NCBI RefSeq assembly: GCF_000425305.1
Contig: NZ_AUDE01000009.1
Location: 1 to 64,000 of the forward strand
Reading direction: 5' to 3'
Length of the DNA stretch: 64,000 bases
Source: Psychroserpens burtonensis DSM 12212
Lineage (GTDB): Bacteria > Bacteroidota > Bacteroidia > Flavobacteriales > Flavobacteriaceae
Shown here: positions 6,936 through 16,597 of the stretch, piece after piece
How positions within the stretch are numbered: the stretch's first letter is position 1
Layout: each line of letters opens with the position of its first letter
Notes under the pieces: generated by a model
Databases searched by the model: none
Seen by the model: the letters and a program-made list of their open reading frames with translations, nothing else
Told to the model about the DNA's origin: nothing
Position numbers and translations under genes: made by a program

Positions 6936-7409
6936 TTATAATTCTTTGGAAAAAATAGAATAAGCAAATCCTTTACCTTTATATGATTTCTTTTGTTTTT
7001 TGATTTGTTCAAAGTAATGAGAATCAAAAAAATCAACTGAGGTGATACTAGAATCTGCATTTATGACTTCATAACCTTCGGCCATGATATGGGATTCTGC
7101 AATGCGTAATAATTTTGAGCCAATGGTTCGTCTTTGGTAATTTTTGTGAACATACAGTCCATCTAGGTTACAGCCTTTAGTGATATGAGCAAAACCAACA
7201 ATTTCATTTTTAAATTCAGCTACAATAAAATAAAGATCATTAATACGATTCTCCCAAATTTCTGTATCGTCGGCACCAGACGACCACACTTCTATTTGTT
7301 TTTCAGAGTAATCTCTACTGTTTATTGCACGAACAGTATCTCTAAAAATTGAGGTAATTTCTGTAAGGTCTTCTAATGTTGCTTCTCTAATTTCGAGGTC
7401 TTTTATCAT
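6936..7409 (-). CDS. GNAT family N-acetyltransferase
   Basis: The full-length (157 aa) GNAT fold is seen: N-terminal IREATLEDLTEITSIFRDTV, beta-4 strand region IVGFAHITKGCNLDGLYVHKNYQRRTIGSKLL with the acetyl-CoA motif Q/RxxGxG/A (QRRTIGSK, about residues 94-101), and a C-terminal FDSHYFEQIKKQKKSYKGKGF segment. Such enzymes move an acetyl group from acetyl-CoA to an amine; the substrate is unknown. The gene lies in the same direction as kdsA but 109 bp away, with two palindromes between them, so it is probably separate. Confidence 0.8.
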   Translation of the reverse strand: MIKDLEIREATLEDLTEITSIFRDTVRAINSRDYSEKQIEVWSSGADDTEIWENRINDLYFIVAEFKNEIVGFAHITKGCNLDGLYVHKNYQRRTIGSKLLRIAESHIMAEGYEVINADSSITSVDFFDSHYFEQIKKQKKSYKGKGFAYSIFSKEL

Positions 7410-7423
7410 GGGTTGTATTTGAA

Positions 7424-7441
7424 TCCCGATAGCTATCGGGA
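7424..7441. repeat. 18-bp perfect palindrome
   Basis: TCCCGATAGCTATCGGGA is a perfect palindrome in the kdsA-GNAT gap. It is of the type often dispersed in flavobacterial genomes. Confidence 0.6.
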
Positions 7442-7452
7442 GAAATTGAATT

Positions 7453-7484
7453 TGACTTCGAATTCGAAATTGAAAGCGAAGTCA
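7453..7484. repeat. Inverted repeat TGACTTCG...CGAAGTCA
   Basis: An 8-bp perfect stem (7453-7460 with 7477-7484) around a 16-nt AT-rich loop follows the 18-bp palindrome. Together the two fill the short gap after kdsA; either could end its transcript. Confidence 0.45.
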
Positions 7485-7518
7485 GAACTAATGCTGTTAT
7501 ATTTTACTAAATACTAAA

Positions 7519-8340
7519 CTACTGTAAACTATTCACCGTCTTTCTTATCGCGACCAAATTAGTCAATAAGTTTTCAAGATTATCTAAATGTAGCATATTA
7601 GCACCATCACTTTTAGCATTTGCAGGGTTAAAATGTGTTTCTATAAATAAACCATCCACGTTATTTACAATACCTGCTCTCGCAATCGTTTCTATCATAT
7701 CGGGACGACCACCTGTAACTCCTGCGCTTTGATTAGGTTGCTGTAGTGAATGTGTCACATCTAATACAACTGGTGCGTACTCGCGCATGGTTGGAATACC
7801 TCTAAAGTCTACAATCATATCTTGGTAGCCAAACATTGTGCCTCGATCTGTAATCCACGCCTTGTCGCTTCCAGAATCCTTAACTTTTTGTACAGCATGT
7901 TTCATCGCTTCCGGACTCATAAATTGTCCTTTTTTCAAATTAACTACTTTCCCTGTTTTTGCAGCAGCGACTACTAAATCGGTTTGGCGCACTAAAAATG
8001 CAGGAATTTGTAGAACATCAACATATTCTGCAGCCATTTCGGCATCAGAGATTTCATGAATATCAGTAACTGTTGGGATGTCAAATGTTCGCGAGACTTT
8101 TTGAAGAATTTTAAGTGCTTTTTCGTCTCCAATCCCAGTAAAACTATCAATTCTACTTCTATTAGCTTTTTTGAAACTGCCTTTAAAAATATAAGGAATT
8201 TCAAGCGTATTGGTAATATTGAGAACTTTTTCAGCAATACGTAAAGCCATATCTTCACTCTCAATGGCACAGGGTCCACAAAGCAGAAAGAAGTTATTTG
8301 AATTGGTGTGTTTTAGTTTAGGTACGTCTGATAATTGCAT
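7519..8340 (-). CDS. kdsA: 3-deoxy-8-phosphooctulonate (KDO-8-P) synthase
   Basis: KdsA condenses phosphoenolpyruvate with arabinose 5-phosphate to KDO-8-phosphate, the first committed step to KDO in the lipopolysaccharide inner core. The family signatures are intact: LLCGPCAIES (about residues 19-28), FKGSFKKANRSR (53-64), PTVTDIHE (89-96), NLKKGQFMSP (about 134-143), DRGTMFGY and VLDVTHSLQQPN, then FIETHFNPANAKSDG near the end. Length (273 aa) is normal. It is cytoplasmic and appears to be a single-gene unit. Confidence 0.97.
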   Translation of the reverse strand: MQLSDVPKLKHTNSNNFFLLCGPCAIESEDMALRIAEKVLNITNTLEIPYIFKGSFKKANRSRIDSFTGIGDEKALKILQKVSRTFDIPTVTDIHEISDAEMAAEYVDVLQIPAFLVRQTDLVVAAAKTGKVVNLKKGQFMSPEAMKHAVQKVKDSGSDKAWITDRGTMFGYQDMIVDFRGIPTMREYAPVVLDVTHSLQQPNQSAGVTGGRPDMIETIARAGIVNNVDGLFIETHFNPANAKSDGANMLHLDNLENLLTNLVAIRKTVNSLQ

Positions 8341-8474
8341 GTGCTTAAAATTTCAAATTTCAGCAACAAAGTTAACAAAATATAATACCATTAACTTGCT
8401 TGAACACTAATTGTCATAGAAAAAAACTAGTCTTGCAGCTTATGTCTGGAAGCAAAGGAGTCTTTTGTCTTTTA

Positions 8475-8834
8475 TTAGAAACTTCTCTTGAAACTATTTC
8501 TAATCATCCACAAGGCCATTACAAAATTGACAATGACAAAAACACCACCGTAAACCATAAATTGTTTTGTTTGCTGAGACAAGTTCACGATATTAAAAAC
8601 ATCAGATAAATAGGCGACAATCATGTAAGATGATAGGCATACAAAAGTAATTCCTAGAGTGAAATTAAGCTGCTTATTTGGTTTAATTATTTGCCACAAA
8701 AATGGAACTCCAAATAAGAGAATTGGGTAGGCAGTTATTCCTTTACTTTGGTTGACATCTGTGAACCAGTAAGCAATTACCGCTAAGAAGTAGAGGTAAG
8801 GCACAAATTTTGAATATTTACTAATTGTTTCCAT
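8475..8834 (-). CDS. Small four-helix membrane protein, unknown
   Basis: The protein is about 119 aa from ATG 8834 (METISKYSKFVPYLYFLAVIAYW). Four hydrophobic segments are seen, at about residues 9-25, 35-48, 58-76 and 92-111, with a basic tail (RNSFKRSF). I do not recognise a family. A TTG 24 nt upstream is a less likely start. It stands alone between kdsA and typA. Confidence 0.6.
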   Translation of the reverse strand: METISKYSKFVPYLYFLAVIAYWFTDVNQSKGITAYPILLFGVPFLWQIIKPNKQLNFTLGITFVCLSSYMIVAYLSDVFNIVNLSQQTKQFMVYGGVFVIVNFVMALWMIRNSFKRSF

Positions 8835-9081
8835 TCGATTGCTATTAACTGTGATCAATTAAGTTAACGAAAGATACGACTAGAAATTATCCTGTTTAAT
8901 CAGTATAACATTTTATTAACTTAAGCTTCGGAAACTTTAACACTTCAAGACTTCAACTTTAAAAGGATTATATATCAATTGATTAGCTATAAAAGGTCTT
9001 GTTCCTTAATCTTCCGAAGAATTAATAAAAAGACCATTTTTATTAATTTATTAAGATGTATTATTTATACAGAAATTAACG

Positions 9082-9089
9082 TACCTTTG
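9082..9089 (+). promoter_or_regulatory. Promoter -7 box of typA
   Basis: TACCTTTG matches TAnnTTTG exactly and lies 24 bp before the typA ATG. No clear TTG is seen at the expected distance upstream. Confidence 0.6.
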
Positions 9090-9113
9090 CACGCTTAAAA
9101 CAAGGCGTCTATT

Positions 9114-10913
9114 ATGGCTAATATTAAAAACATTGCAATTATTGCACACGTTGATCACGGGAAAACTACGTTGGTTGATAAAATCATGTATCACTGTCAA
9201 TTATTTAGAGATAACCAGAATACGGGTGATTTAATTCTTGATAATAACGATTTAGAACGTGAAAGAGGAATTACAATTACCTCAAAAAACGTATCTGTAA
9301 TTTACAAGGATACTAAAATCAATATTATTGATACACCTGGTCACGCCGATTTTGGAGGTGAAGTAGAACGTGTATTAAATATGGCTGATGGTGTTTTATT
9401 ATTGGTTGATGCTTTTGAAGGCCCTATGCCTCAAACGCGTTTTGTTTTGCAAAAAGCTATTGATTTAGGTTTAAAACCTTGCGTAGTGATCAACAAAGTT
9501 GATAAAGAAAACTGTACTCCTGATGAAGTTCATGAGAAAGTATTTGACTTGATGTTTGAGCTTGGAGCAGAGGAGTGGCAATTAGATTTTCCAACGGTGT
9601 ATGGTTCTGCAAAGAACAATTGGATGAGTGATGATTGGAAAGACGAAACAGATAATATCGAACCACTTTTAGATATGGTAATCGAGCATATTCCTGCACC
9701 AAAAATTCCAGAAGGTAATACTCAAATGTTGATTACATCTTTAGATTTCTCTTCATTTACGGGTCGTATCGCTATTGGACGTTTAACTCGTGGAGAGCTT
9801 AAAACAGGACAAAACATCTCTTTAGTTAAACGCGATAAAAGTATTGTAAAATCAAAAATCAAAGAAGTTCATATCTTTGAAGGTCTTGGTCGTTTGAAAG
9901 TTGACAGTGTACAAACTGGAGATATTTGCGCGATAGTTGGATTAGAAGGTTTCGAAATTGGTGATACTGTTGCCGATTGGGAAGCACCAGAAGGTCTTAA
10001 AACTATTAATATTGACGAACCAACAATGAGTATGTTGTTTACGATTAATGATTCTCCTTTCTTCGGGAAAGATGGAAAATTCGTAACATCTCGTCATATT
10101 AAGGATCGTTTAGCTAAGGAATTAGAAAAGAACTTAGCACTTAAAGTAGAGCCTACTGATAGTGCAGATAAATTTATGGTGTTTGGTCGTGGTGTATTAC
10201 ACTTGTCAGTATTAATCGAAACGATGCGTCGTGAGGGTTATGAAATGCAAATTGGACAACCTCAAGTAATCATAAAAGAAATTGATGGTGTAAAATGCGA
10301 GCCTATTGAAGAAATGACCATTGATTTACCTGAAACAGTTTCTGGTAAAGCTATTGAAATGGTTACGATGCGTAAAGGTGAAATGTTGAGCATGGTTGCT
10401 AAAGGTGATCGTATGGTTTGTGAATTTATGGTGCCTTCTAGAGGTATTATTGGTTTGCGTAACCAACTATTAACAGCTACTCAAGGTGAAGCTATAATGG
10501 CTCACAGGTTTAAAGAATATCAGCCACTTAGAGGTGGAATTCCTGAACGTCAAAATGGATCTTTAGTTTCTATGGAGAAAGGTCAAGCAATCCCTTACTC
10601 AATTGATAAATTACAAGATAGAGGTAAGTTTTTCGTTGATCCAGGTGAAGATATCTACGAAGGTCAGGTTATTGGAGAAAATTCTCGTGGTGATGATATG
10701 GCTGTGAATATCACAAAAACCAAAAAGATGAGTAATGTTCGTTCTTCTGGTGCAGATGATAAAGCTAAAATCGTACCTGCAATTAAGTTCTCTTTGGAGG
10801 AAGCTTTAGAATACATACAGAAAGATGAGTATGTTGAAGTCACACCTAAATTCTTAAGACTACGTAAAATACACCTTTCGGAAAATGATCGTAAGCGTAA
10901 TAAGAATAATTAA
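9114..10913 (+). CDS. typA: Translational GTPase TypA/BipA
   Basis: TypA is a ribosome-binding GTPase related to EF-G, important in stress and 50S assembly. All G motifs are intact: AHVDHGKTTL (about residues 11-20), DTPGHADF (72-79) and NKVD (127-130). Domain II, the EF-G-like domains III and V, and the TypA-specific C-terminal domain follow to 599 aa, the normal length. A terminator follows directly. It is cytoplasmic and monocistronic. Confidence 0.97.
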   Translation: MANIKNIAIIAHVDHGKTTLVDKIMYHCQLFRDNQNTGDLILDNNDLERERGITITSKNVSVIYKDTKINIIDTPGHADFGGEVERVLNMADGVLLLVDAFEGPMPQTRFVLQKAIDLGLKPCVVINKVDKENCTPDEVHEKVFDLMFELGAEEWQLDFPTVYGSAKNNWMSDDWKDETDNIEPLLDMVIEHIPAPKIPEGNTQMLITSLDFSSFTGRIAIGRLTRGELKTGQNISLVKRDKSIVKSKIKEVHIFEGLGRLKVDSVQTGDICAIVGLEGFEIGDTVADWEAPEGLKTINIDEPTMSMLFTINDSPFFGKDGKFVTSRHIKDRLAKELEKNLALKVEPTDSADKFMVFGRGVLHLSVLIETMRREGYEMQIGQPQVIIKEIDGVKCEPIEEMTIDLPETVSGKAIEMVTMRKGEMLSMVAKGDRMVCEFMVPSRGIIGLRNQLLTATQGEAIMAHRFKEYQPLRGGIPERQNGSLVSMEKGQAIPYSIDKLQDRGKFFVDPGEDIYEGQVIGENSRGDDMAVNITKTKKMSNVRSSGADDKAKIVPAIKFSLEEALEYIQKDEYVEVTPKFLRLRKIHLSENDRKRNKNN

Positions 10914-10940
10914 GCTTAATTTTATATAATTTAAATTAAA

Positions 10941-10965
10941 GGAATCCAATTTGGGTTCCTTTTTT
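10941..10965 (+). terminator. Intrinsic terminator of typA
   Basis: GGAATCC (10941-10947), loop AATTT, GGGTTCC (10953-10959), then TTTTTT. One G-T pair in a 7-bp stem. Confidence 0.8.
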
Positions 10966-10994
10966 ATTTTTCTATATTTACTAAAAATTCATAA

Positions 10995-11207
10995 ATGATA
11001 CATTTTCTATATTTTGATCCAGGTTTAGGAGCAATGGTTATTCAAGCTATTGTTGCCGCTGTTGCGGGAGTGTTGCTCTTTTCTAAAAATCTTATGTATA
11101 AAATAAAGGTATTTTTAAGAGTCTCTAAGCCAGAAGATGATGTCTTTGATGACATTGATGTAAAAGAGTCTGATATAGAAAGTAAATCAAATAGTGACAA
11201 GCAATAA
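10995..11207 (+). CDS. Small DPGLG-motif membrane protein
   Basis: 70 aa: an N-terminal LYFDPGLGAMVIQAIVAAV motif leading into one membrane segment (about residues 10-29), then a basic stretch KNLMYKIKVFLRV and an acidic tail. Small proteins of the form YxDPGTGS plus one helix are known to accompany methyltransferases and membrane sulfatase-like enzymes in envelope loci; that association is from memory. Here the gene overlaps the methyltransferase start by 14 nt, so the two are coupled. Confidence 0.7.
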   Translation: MIHFLYFDPGLGAMVIQAIVAAVAGVLLFSKNLMYKIKVFLRVSKPEDDVFDDIDVKESDIESKSNSDKQ

Positions 11208-12573
11208 TAGACATTCTTCATCTTTTAGAGATCCCTCTGGTTTTATATTTATAGATCAAGGTCTTGTAAAACGTTCCATTTCACCGCTCTACTTTGAGCA
11301 GTATAACGCACTTAAATCAACAGGTTTTTTCAAGAAATTGCATAATGCTGGTTTGTTGATTTCGCATGAGGAGCTATTGGCTTCAAATGATGAAGTTATT
11401 ATACAGCCGGAGCAAATTTCATTTATAAACTATCCTTATGAATGGAGTTTTGGTCAATATAAAGAAGCCGCTTTATTGACCTTAAAAATTCAAAAATTCG
11501 CCTTAGAAAATGGCTTTTCATTAAAAGATGCATCTGCATTTAATGTGACTTTTCACAAAGGTAAAATGGTTTTTATAGATACCTTGTCTTTTGATTTCTA
11601 TCAAGAAAATTCTCCATGGCGAGCGTACAAACAATTTATAACTCATTTCTTGGGGCCATTATTGCTAGCAAAATACAACGGTCTAGATTCTTTAAAATTA
11701 ATGAACAGTTTCATTGATGGTGTTCCTATTAAAATGTTGTCGTCAATGTTGCCATTTAAGACAAAACTGAATCCTTTCCTATATTCAAACATTCATTTAC
11801 TTACTAAATTTGAAGACAAGCATAATGAAGATTATAAAGGAGAATCTAAAGCAAGCCACTTATCAAAGAAGGCACAGCTCAACATTATTAAAGGCCTTTA
11901 CGATTTTATAAAAAAGATGTCATTGAAATCTACTAGTGAATGGGGAAATTACTATGATAAAACTAATTATGCAAACGGTGCTTTTGACCAAAAGGCAGAG
12001 ATTATTGATGGATGGATCAAACAATTAGGAGCTAAAACGGTAATTGATATTGGAGGTAATGATGGCACTTTTGTAAGGAAAATAAATCAAGAATTACAGG
12101 AAGCTTTGGTATGTGATATTGATTATAATGCCGTAAATGCTAATCATATCCTGGTAAAGAAAAATAAAGAAACGTTTATGTTGCCTTTTGTTTTTGATGT
12201 TTTAAATCCGTCAGCGAATATTGGTTTTAATAATAAAGAAAGAGATTCCTTTTTAAAGAGGATAAAAGCATATGCGCCCGATGTCACAATGGCATTGGCA
12301 TTTATTCATCATATGACGTTGAGTGGTAATATTCCTTTTGAAATGTCTGCAGAATTTTTCTCATCCTTTTCGAAACATTTAGTTATTGAGTTTCCGCAGA
12401 GAACAGATTCTTGGGTACAACGCTTGTTAAATACAAAAGGAGAATTCAAAGGGCATTTTGATTTTTATAACATCAATAATTTTGAGTCGTGTTATGCTAA
12501 ATACTTCATCTTAGTAGAAAAAGTAGCGATTGATAATTCTGAACGTGTGATGTACGTTTATAAAGCTCTATAA
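11194..12573 (+). CDS. Kinase-like domain fused to SAM-dependent methyltransferase
   Basis: The start is GTG at 11194, inside the end of the small membrane protein gene. The C-terminal half (about residues 245-459) is a class I methyltransferase: motif I is KTVIDIGGNDGTF (281-293) and VCDIDYNAVNANH follows. The N-terminal 200 residues resemble a kinase/aminoglycoside-phosphotransferase fold: LKDASAFNVTF (110-120) is in the position of a catalytic loop and VFIDTLSFD (126-134) in that of the metal-binding loop. That reading is my inference. It is probably cytoplasmic and acts on a lipid-linked or envelope substrate, given its neighbours. Confidence 0.75.
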   Translation: MTSNNRHSSSFRDPSGFIFIDQGLVKRSISPLYFEQYNALKSTGFFKKLHNAGLLISHEELLASNDEVIIQPEQISFINYPYEWSFGQYKEAALLTLKIQKFALENGFSLKDASAFNVTFHKGKMVFIDTLSFDFYQENSPWRAYKQFITHFLGPLLLAKYNGLDSLKLMNSFIDGVPIKMLSSMLPFKTKLNPFLYSNIHLLTKFEDKHNEDYKGESKASHLSKKAQLNIIKGLYDFIKKMSLKSTSEWGNYYDKTNYANGAFDQKAEIIDGWIKQLGAKTVIDIGGNDGTFVRKINQELQEALVCDIDYNAVNANHILVKKNKETFMLPFVFDVLNPSANIGFNNKERDSFLKRIKAYAPDVTMALAFIHHMTLSGNIPFEMSAEFFSSFSKHLVIEFPQRTDSWVQRLLNTKGEFKGHFDFYNINNFESCYAKYFILVEKVAIDNSERVMYVYKAL

Positions 12574-12574
12574 T

Positions 12575-14045
12575 TTGAGGCAGGCTATAAGTAAGTTCAT
12601 AAACAGTAGTAAAGATTATGCACTTATAGCAGGATTTATATCAGGTGTTTATGCGCTGTTTTATCTATATGATAGAAACTTCACATTGGTTAATTCTTGG
12701 CAGCAATTCCTGTTTTTTATATCATGTTTTTGTATTATACCTGCAATTATAACCCGTTTTACGCATCGTTTATTACTAAGTATCCCATCATTAAAAATAT
12801 TTAGCAAATTTAGTATTTCGGTATTAAATTGTGCCTTTTTTGGAGTTTTTATAATAGCTGTCTCAAAAGGTTTTGAAGCTTATTTTTTACTTGTTTCTGG
12901 CTGGTTTAGTTGGGGGTGTAGTTGGCATTATTTTATATAGGCATATCAATAAAATAATGGTTTTTCAATTATTTTTATCAACTTTTATGCTTGCTAAGTT
13001 AGTTCCTAATGTATACAGAGCATTTACGTATTCTTATGATTGGCAAATTCAAAAAGATGATATTTTGAATGCTAAATTTGTTAAAAAACCTAATATCTAC
13101 TATTTGCAACCCGATGGTTATGTTGATTTTGATTATATTAAAAAAGGGTACTATAAATATAATAATGATAACTTCAAATCATTTTTAGACTATAATAAGT
13201 TTGTAACTTACAGTAATTTTAGATCAACACTATCTTCTAATACGTCTTTGTTTTCTATGGCGCATCATTATTATAATCATAAAAATAGTTTTCAAGAATT
13301 TACAGGAGCTAGAGAAATAATTATCGATAAAAACCCTGTTCTTGATATTTTTAACTCTAATGGTTATAATACTAATCTCATATTAGATAATGCTTATTTA
13401 GTGGTTAATAGACCTCGCCTGGGTTATGATTATTGCAATATTGATTATGGTGAAGTTCCGTTTCTTTCAAGAGGAAATAGTTTTAAAACAGACAATAAAT
13501 CAGATTTGTTAAATAGCATTGATATAAATAAATCGTTCAATAATTTTTACTTTGTAAGATATCCAATTCCTGGTCATATTCACTCAAACAAGTCATCATC
13601 AAATGGTGAAATTAAGGAAAGAGCGCAGTATCTTAAGGATTAAGAGTTATCCAATGTTTGGTTAAGAGATGTCGTTTCGTCAATTATTAATAAGGACACA
13701 AACGCTCTTATTATTATCTCATCAGATCATGGTGGTTATGTTGGCTATGATTATACGGGGCAACATCGAAAAAAAACAGGTGATCCTGATTTAACTCGTT
13801 CAATATTTTCTTCTGTGTTAGCCATTAAATGGCCAGAAAATCAAGTGCCAGATTATAAGGACGAGTTAATAACCGCTGTGAATTTGTTTAGAGTATTATT
13901 TTCTTATTTAAGTGAGAATGAAGATTATTTAAAGGCTTTGGCAGATAATAAAAGTTTTGATGTAGTCTCTGAAGATGCTTCCTTTGGAGTTTATGAAGTT
14001 ATCAATGAAAATGAAGAGATAGTTTTTATAAAGGTTGAGAAATAG
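12575..14045 (+). pseudogene. Membrane alkaline-phosphatase-superfamily protein, copy 1, inactivated
   Basis: The frame opens with TTG 12575 (RQAISKFINSSKD), 1 nt after the methyltransferase stop, and is parallel over its full length to the intact paralogue at 14073-15572. Two lesions break it. A frameshift lies near 12868-12875: the first frame ends at 12940, the second continues from about 12873 as KLIFYLFLAGLVGG. A TAA at 13641-13643 falls where the paralogue has Leu in KLDDANGWLK. After it the frame goes on to 14045 with SSDHGGYVGYDY intact. Metal-site motifs YYLQPDGY and SDHGG remain, so decay is recent, or these are sequencing errors. Confidence 0.85.
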
Positions 14046-14072
14046 AGTGTTACTTTTTTGTAAATTGACCAC

Positions 14073-15572
14073 ATGAAATTAATACAAAGACTAAAAAAAA
14101 AAGTAAGTAGATTTAGTCCTAAAAGTAGATCGTTCCCCATAGTCGCTGCTCTTGCCGCAGGATTGTATCCTTTACTATATGTCTATTATTCAAATTTCAC
14201 CTTAGTTTGCTCTTGGAGCCAGTTTGCGTTTTACGTTATTACATTCTTGTTGCTGCCTGTTTTTGTGTTTTATATCGCAAGAATAGCTAGTGATCGTCTA
14301 CATTTAATAGGTAGATATAAACCATATATAATTCCGGTTTTAAATATCACATTCTTTGTGTTTTTTATGGTTTTGGTGACCTATGGTTTTAAAAAGAAAA
14401 TATTAGTAGTCGTATTATTACTTGCATTTATTTTATCAATTGTTGTTTTTAAACACATTAAGAAAGTTGTTATTATGCAGTTAATTATGTCAGTTATTGC
14501 TTTTTTTATGTTAATTCCTGTTTTGTTTGTACCGTTTAAAACGTCTTCAGAATGGATGCAACAACCAGATGATATTGAACAAGCAAAATTTAAAAAGAAA
14601 CCCAATATTTATATTATTCAGCCCGATGGTTATGCGAATTTTTCAGAATTAAGAAATGAGCTATATAATTATGACAATTCGGATTTTGAGGCATTTTTAC
14701 TTGATCATAATTTTAAGATGTATGAGAATTTTAGAAGTAACTATTTTTCAACCTTAAGTTCTAACAGTTCAATGTTCGCAATGAAACACCATTATTATAA
14801 TAATGTTAAGGGTTCTGCTCATGAGCTTTATAATTCTAGAAAAATTGTTATTGGAGATAATCCAGTCATTTCAATTTTTAAGAATAATGAGTATAAGACC
14901 TTCTTAATGTTACAGAAATCTTATTTATTAGTTAATCGTTCTAAAGTTCTTTATGATTATTGCAATATAGATTACAGTGAAGTACCTTATTTTACTAGAG
15001 GTTTTGGTGTAACTAAAGATTTGGAGATAGATTTAGAAAAAGTGATTAATGAGAATAAAGAGACAAATAATTTTTATTTTATTGAGCAAATAGCCCCAGG
15101 TCATGTAAGTACATTTAAGAACGATTCAGATGGTAAAACAAAAGAACGAAAAGATTATATCGATAAACTTGATGATGCAAATGGCTGGCTTAAAAACATC
15201 ATAAACATCATAAATGAAAACGACAATGAAGCTATTGTAGTCATGGTTGCCGATCATGGTGGTTTTGTGGGTTTTGACTATACCTTGCAAACTAGGATAA
15301 AACAAGAGGATGATGAATTGGTTAAATCTGCGTTTACTGCAGCGCTTGCTATTAAATGGCCTAAGGGTGAGGTTCCAGAATTCGATAATAAATTAAAATC
15401 TAATGTTAATTTATTTAGGGTCTTATTTTCCTATTTGGAAGATAATGTGGGCTATCTTGAACACCTAGAATCAGATCATAGTTATTTAATGATTAATGAA
15501 GGTGCGCCAAATGGTGTTTATGAGGTTATGGATAGTCTAGGGAATGTCGTATTTAAAGAAATTACGGATTAG
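14073..15572 (+). CDS. Membrane-anchored sulfatase/phosphotransferase-like enzyme (alkaline phosphatase superfamily), copy 2
   Basis: 499 aa. Four to five membrane segments fill about residues 20-155, then a large domain outside the membrane follows. It shows the alkaline-phosphatase-superfamily metal sites: IYIIQPDGY (first Asp), TLSSNSSMFAM (candidate Ser nucleophile) and MVADHGGFVGFDY (Asp-His pair). Enzymes of this kind cleave or transfer phosphate or sulfate esters on lipids and glycans, such as the phosphoethanolamine and glycerophosphate transferases. It lies 27 bp after the decayed paralogue and in the same cassette as the methyltransferase fusion, so it may modify the same polymer. 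The substrate is unknown. Confidence 0.75.
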   Translation: MKLIQRLKKKVSRFSPKSRSFPIVAALAAGLYPLLYVYYSNFTLVCSWSQFAFYVITFLLLPVFVFYIARIASDRLHLIGRYKPYIIPVLNITFFVFFMVLVTYGFKKKILVVVLLLAFILSIVVFKHIKKVVIMQLIMSVIAFFMLIPVLFVPFKTSSEWMQQPDDIEQAKFKKKPNIYIIQPDGYANFSELRNELYNYDNSDFEAFLLDHNFKMYENFRSNYFSTLSSNSSMFAMKHHYYNNVKGSAHELYNSRKIVIGDNPVISIFKNNEYKTFLMLQKSYLLVNRSKVLYDYCNIDYSEVPYFTRGFGVTKDLEIDLEKVINENKETNNFYFIEQIAPGHVSTFKNDSDGKTKERKDYIDKLDDANGWLKNIINIINENDNEAIVVMVADHGGFVGFDYTLQTRIKQEDDELVKSAFTAALAIKWPKGEVPEFDNKLKSNVNLFRVLFSYLEDNVGYLEHLESDHSYLMINEGAPNGVYEVMDSLGNVVFKEITD

Positions 15573-15724
15573 CTTTAAAAGCTAGTATTTATTACATTAG
15601 TAAATTACATCTAAAATAGAATCTTATTATTACTGTTAAAACATATCATTATAATAAAACACAGGAATGGAATAATTTTGTAGCAAACTCAAAAAATGCT
15701 ACATTTTTATTTCAACGTGATTTT

Positions 15725-16597
15725 ATGGAGTATCATCAAGACCGCTTTGATGATTACTCTTTGATGATTTATAAAAACAATAAGCTAGTTTCGATTTTTC
15801 CTGCAAATAGAATTGAAGGCACTGTTATTTCTCATCAAGGTTTGAGTTACGGAGGACTATTATTATTACAAGATGTTAAGTTTGAAACTACGGTTACAAT
15901 ATTTCAAGCACTTTTGCAATATCTACTAAATAATGCTATCCCAATATTAAAAATAAAGGTTTTACCTAAAATTTATAATAGTTTACCAAGTGACGAAATT
16001 GATTATCTTTTATTTAAAAGTAAAGCACACCTTTACAGAAGAGATGTTTCAATGGTTGTTGATAATGGAAATAAATTAAAATTGTCATCAAATAGATCTC
16101 GGAATTTAAAAAAAGCTAAGAACAATAATGTAGTTGTAAAAGAAGTCTTAGAATTTGATGATTTTTTTAATCAAATTCTAATTCCAAATTTAGAAAAACG
16201 CCACAATTCATTGCCAACACATTCGTTAAAAGAAATAAGTGAATTAAAATTAAATTTCCCTAATAAAATAAGACAATTTAATGCCTATCAAAATAATGAA
16301 ATTATTGCAGGTGTAACTATTTTTGAGTCTTCTAAAGTAGCTCATGCGCAATATATTTCTACAATTACATCTAAAAATGAACTAGGTGGACTTGATGCTA
16401 TTTTTGATTTTTTAATAAATAAATTATATAGTAATAAACATTATTTTAGTTTTGGTATTTCAAATGAAAATCAAGGACAACAAGTAAATCGAGGTTTGCT
16501 TAATTGGAAAGAAAGTTTTGGAGCAAATGCAATAACTCATGATTTTTATACTATAAATACTGAAAATTATAGATTATTGGACGATGTAATGTTATGA
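15725..16597 (+). CDS. FemAB/GNAT-like acyltransferase of the polysaccharide locus
   Basis: The protein resembles FemAB-like or BioF2-type acetyltransferases: [30 protein letters not shown] in the middle and [26 protein letters not shown] near the end. ATG 15725 is the only ATG, but the frame is open upstream to a TAG at 15617-15619, and codons 15635-15724 read VKTYHYNKTQEWNNFV...FLFQRDF, which looks like the true family N-terminus. The real start may be ATT 15626 or 15629, or an ATG has been lost. The stop overlaps the aminotransferase start by 4 nt (ATGA). It probably N-acylates the amino sugar made by its neighbour; that is inference. Confidence 0.65.
   Translation: MEYHQDRFDDYSLMIYKNNKLVSIFPANRIEGTVISHQGLSYGGLLLLQDVKFETTVTIFQALLQYLLNNAIPILKIKVLPKIYNSLPSDEIDYLLFKSKAHLYRRDVSMVVDNGNKLKLSSNRSRNLKKAKNNNVVVKEVLEFDDFFNQILIPNLEKRHNSLPTHSLKEISELKLNFPNKIRQFNAYQNNEIIAGVTIFESSKVAHAQYISTITSKNELGGLDAIFDFLINKLYSNKHYFSFGISNENQGQQVNRGLLNWKESFGANAITHDFYTINTENYRLLDDVML

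Noticed and set aside
6842-7060. 72-aa reverse ORF across the DUF1801 and GNAT ends
   Set aside because: It overlaps two better supported genes in other frames.
7838-8410. Several short plus-strand ORFs over and beside kdsA
   Set aside because: They are antisense shadows of the conserved kdsA frame, or overlap its upstream region without any family signal.
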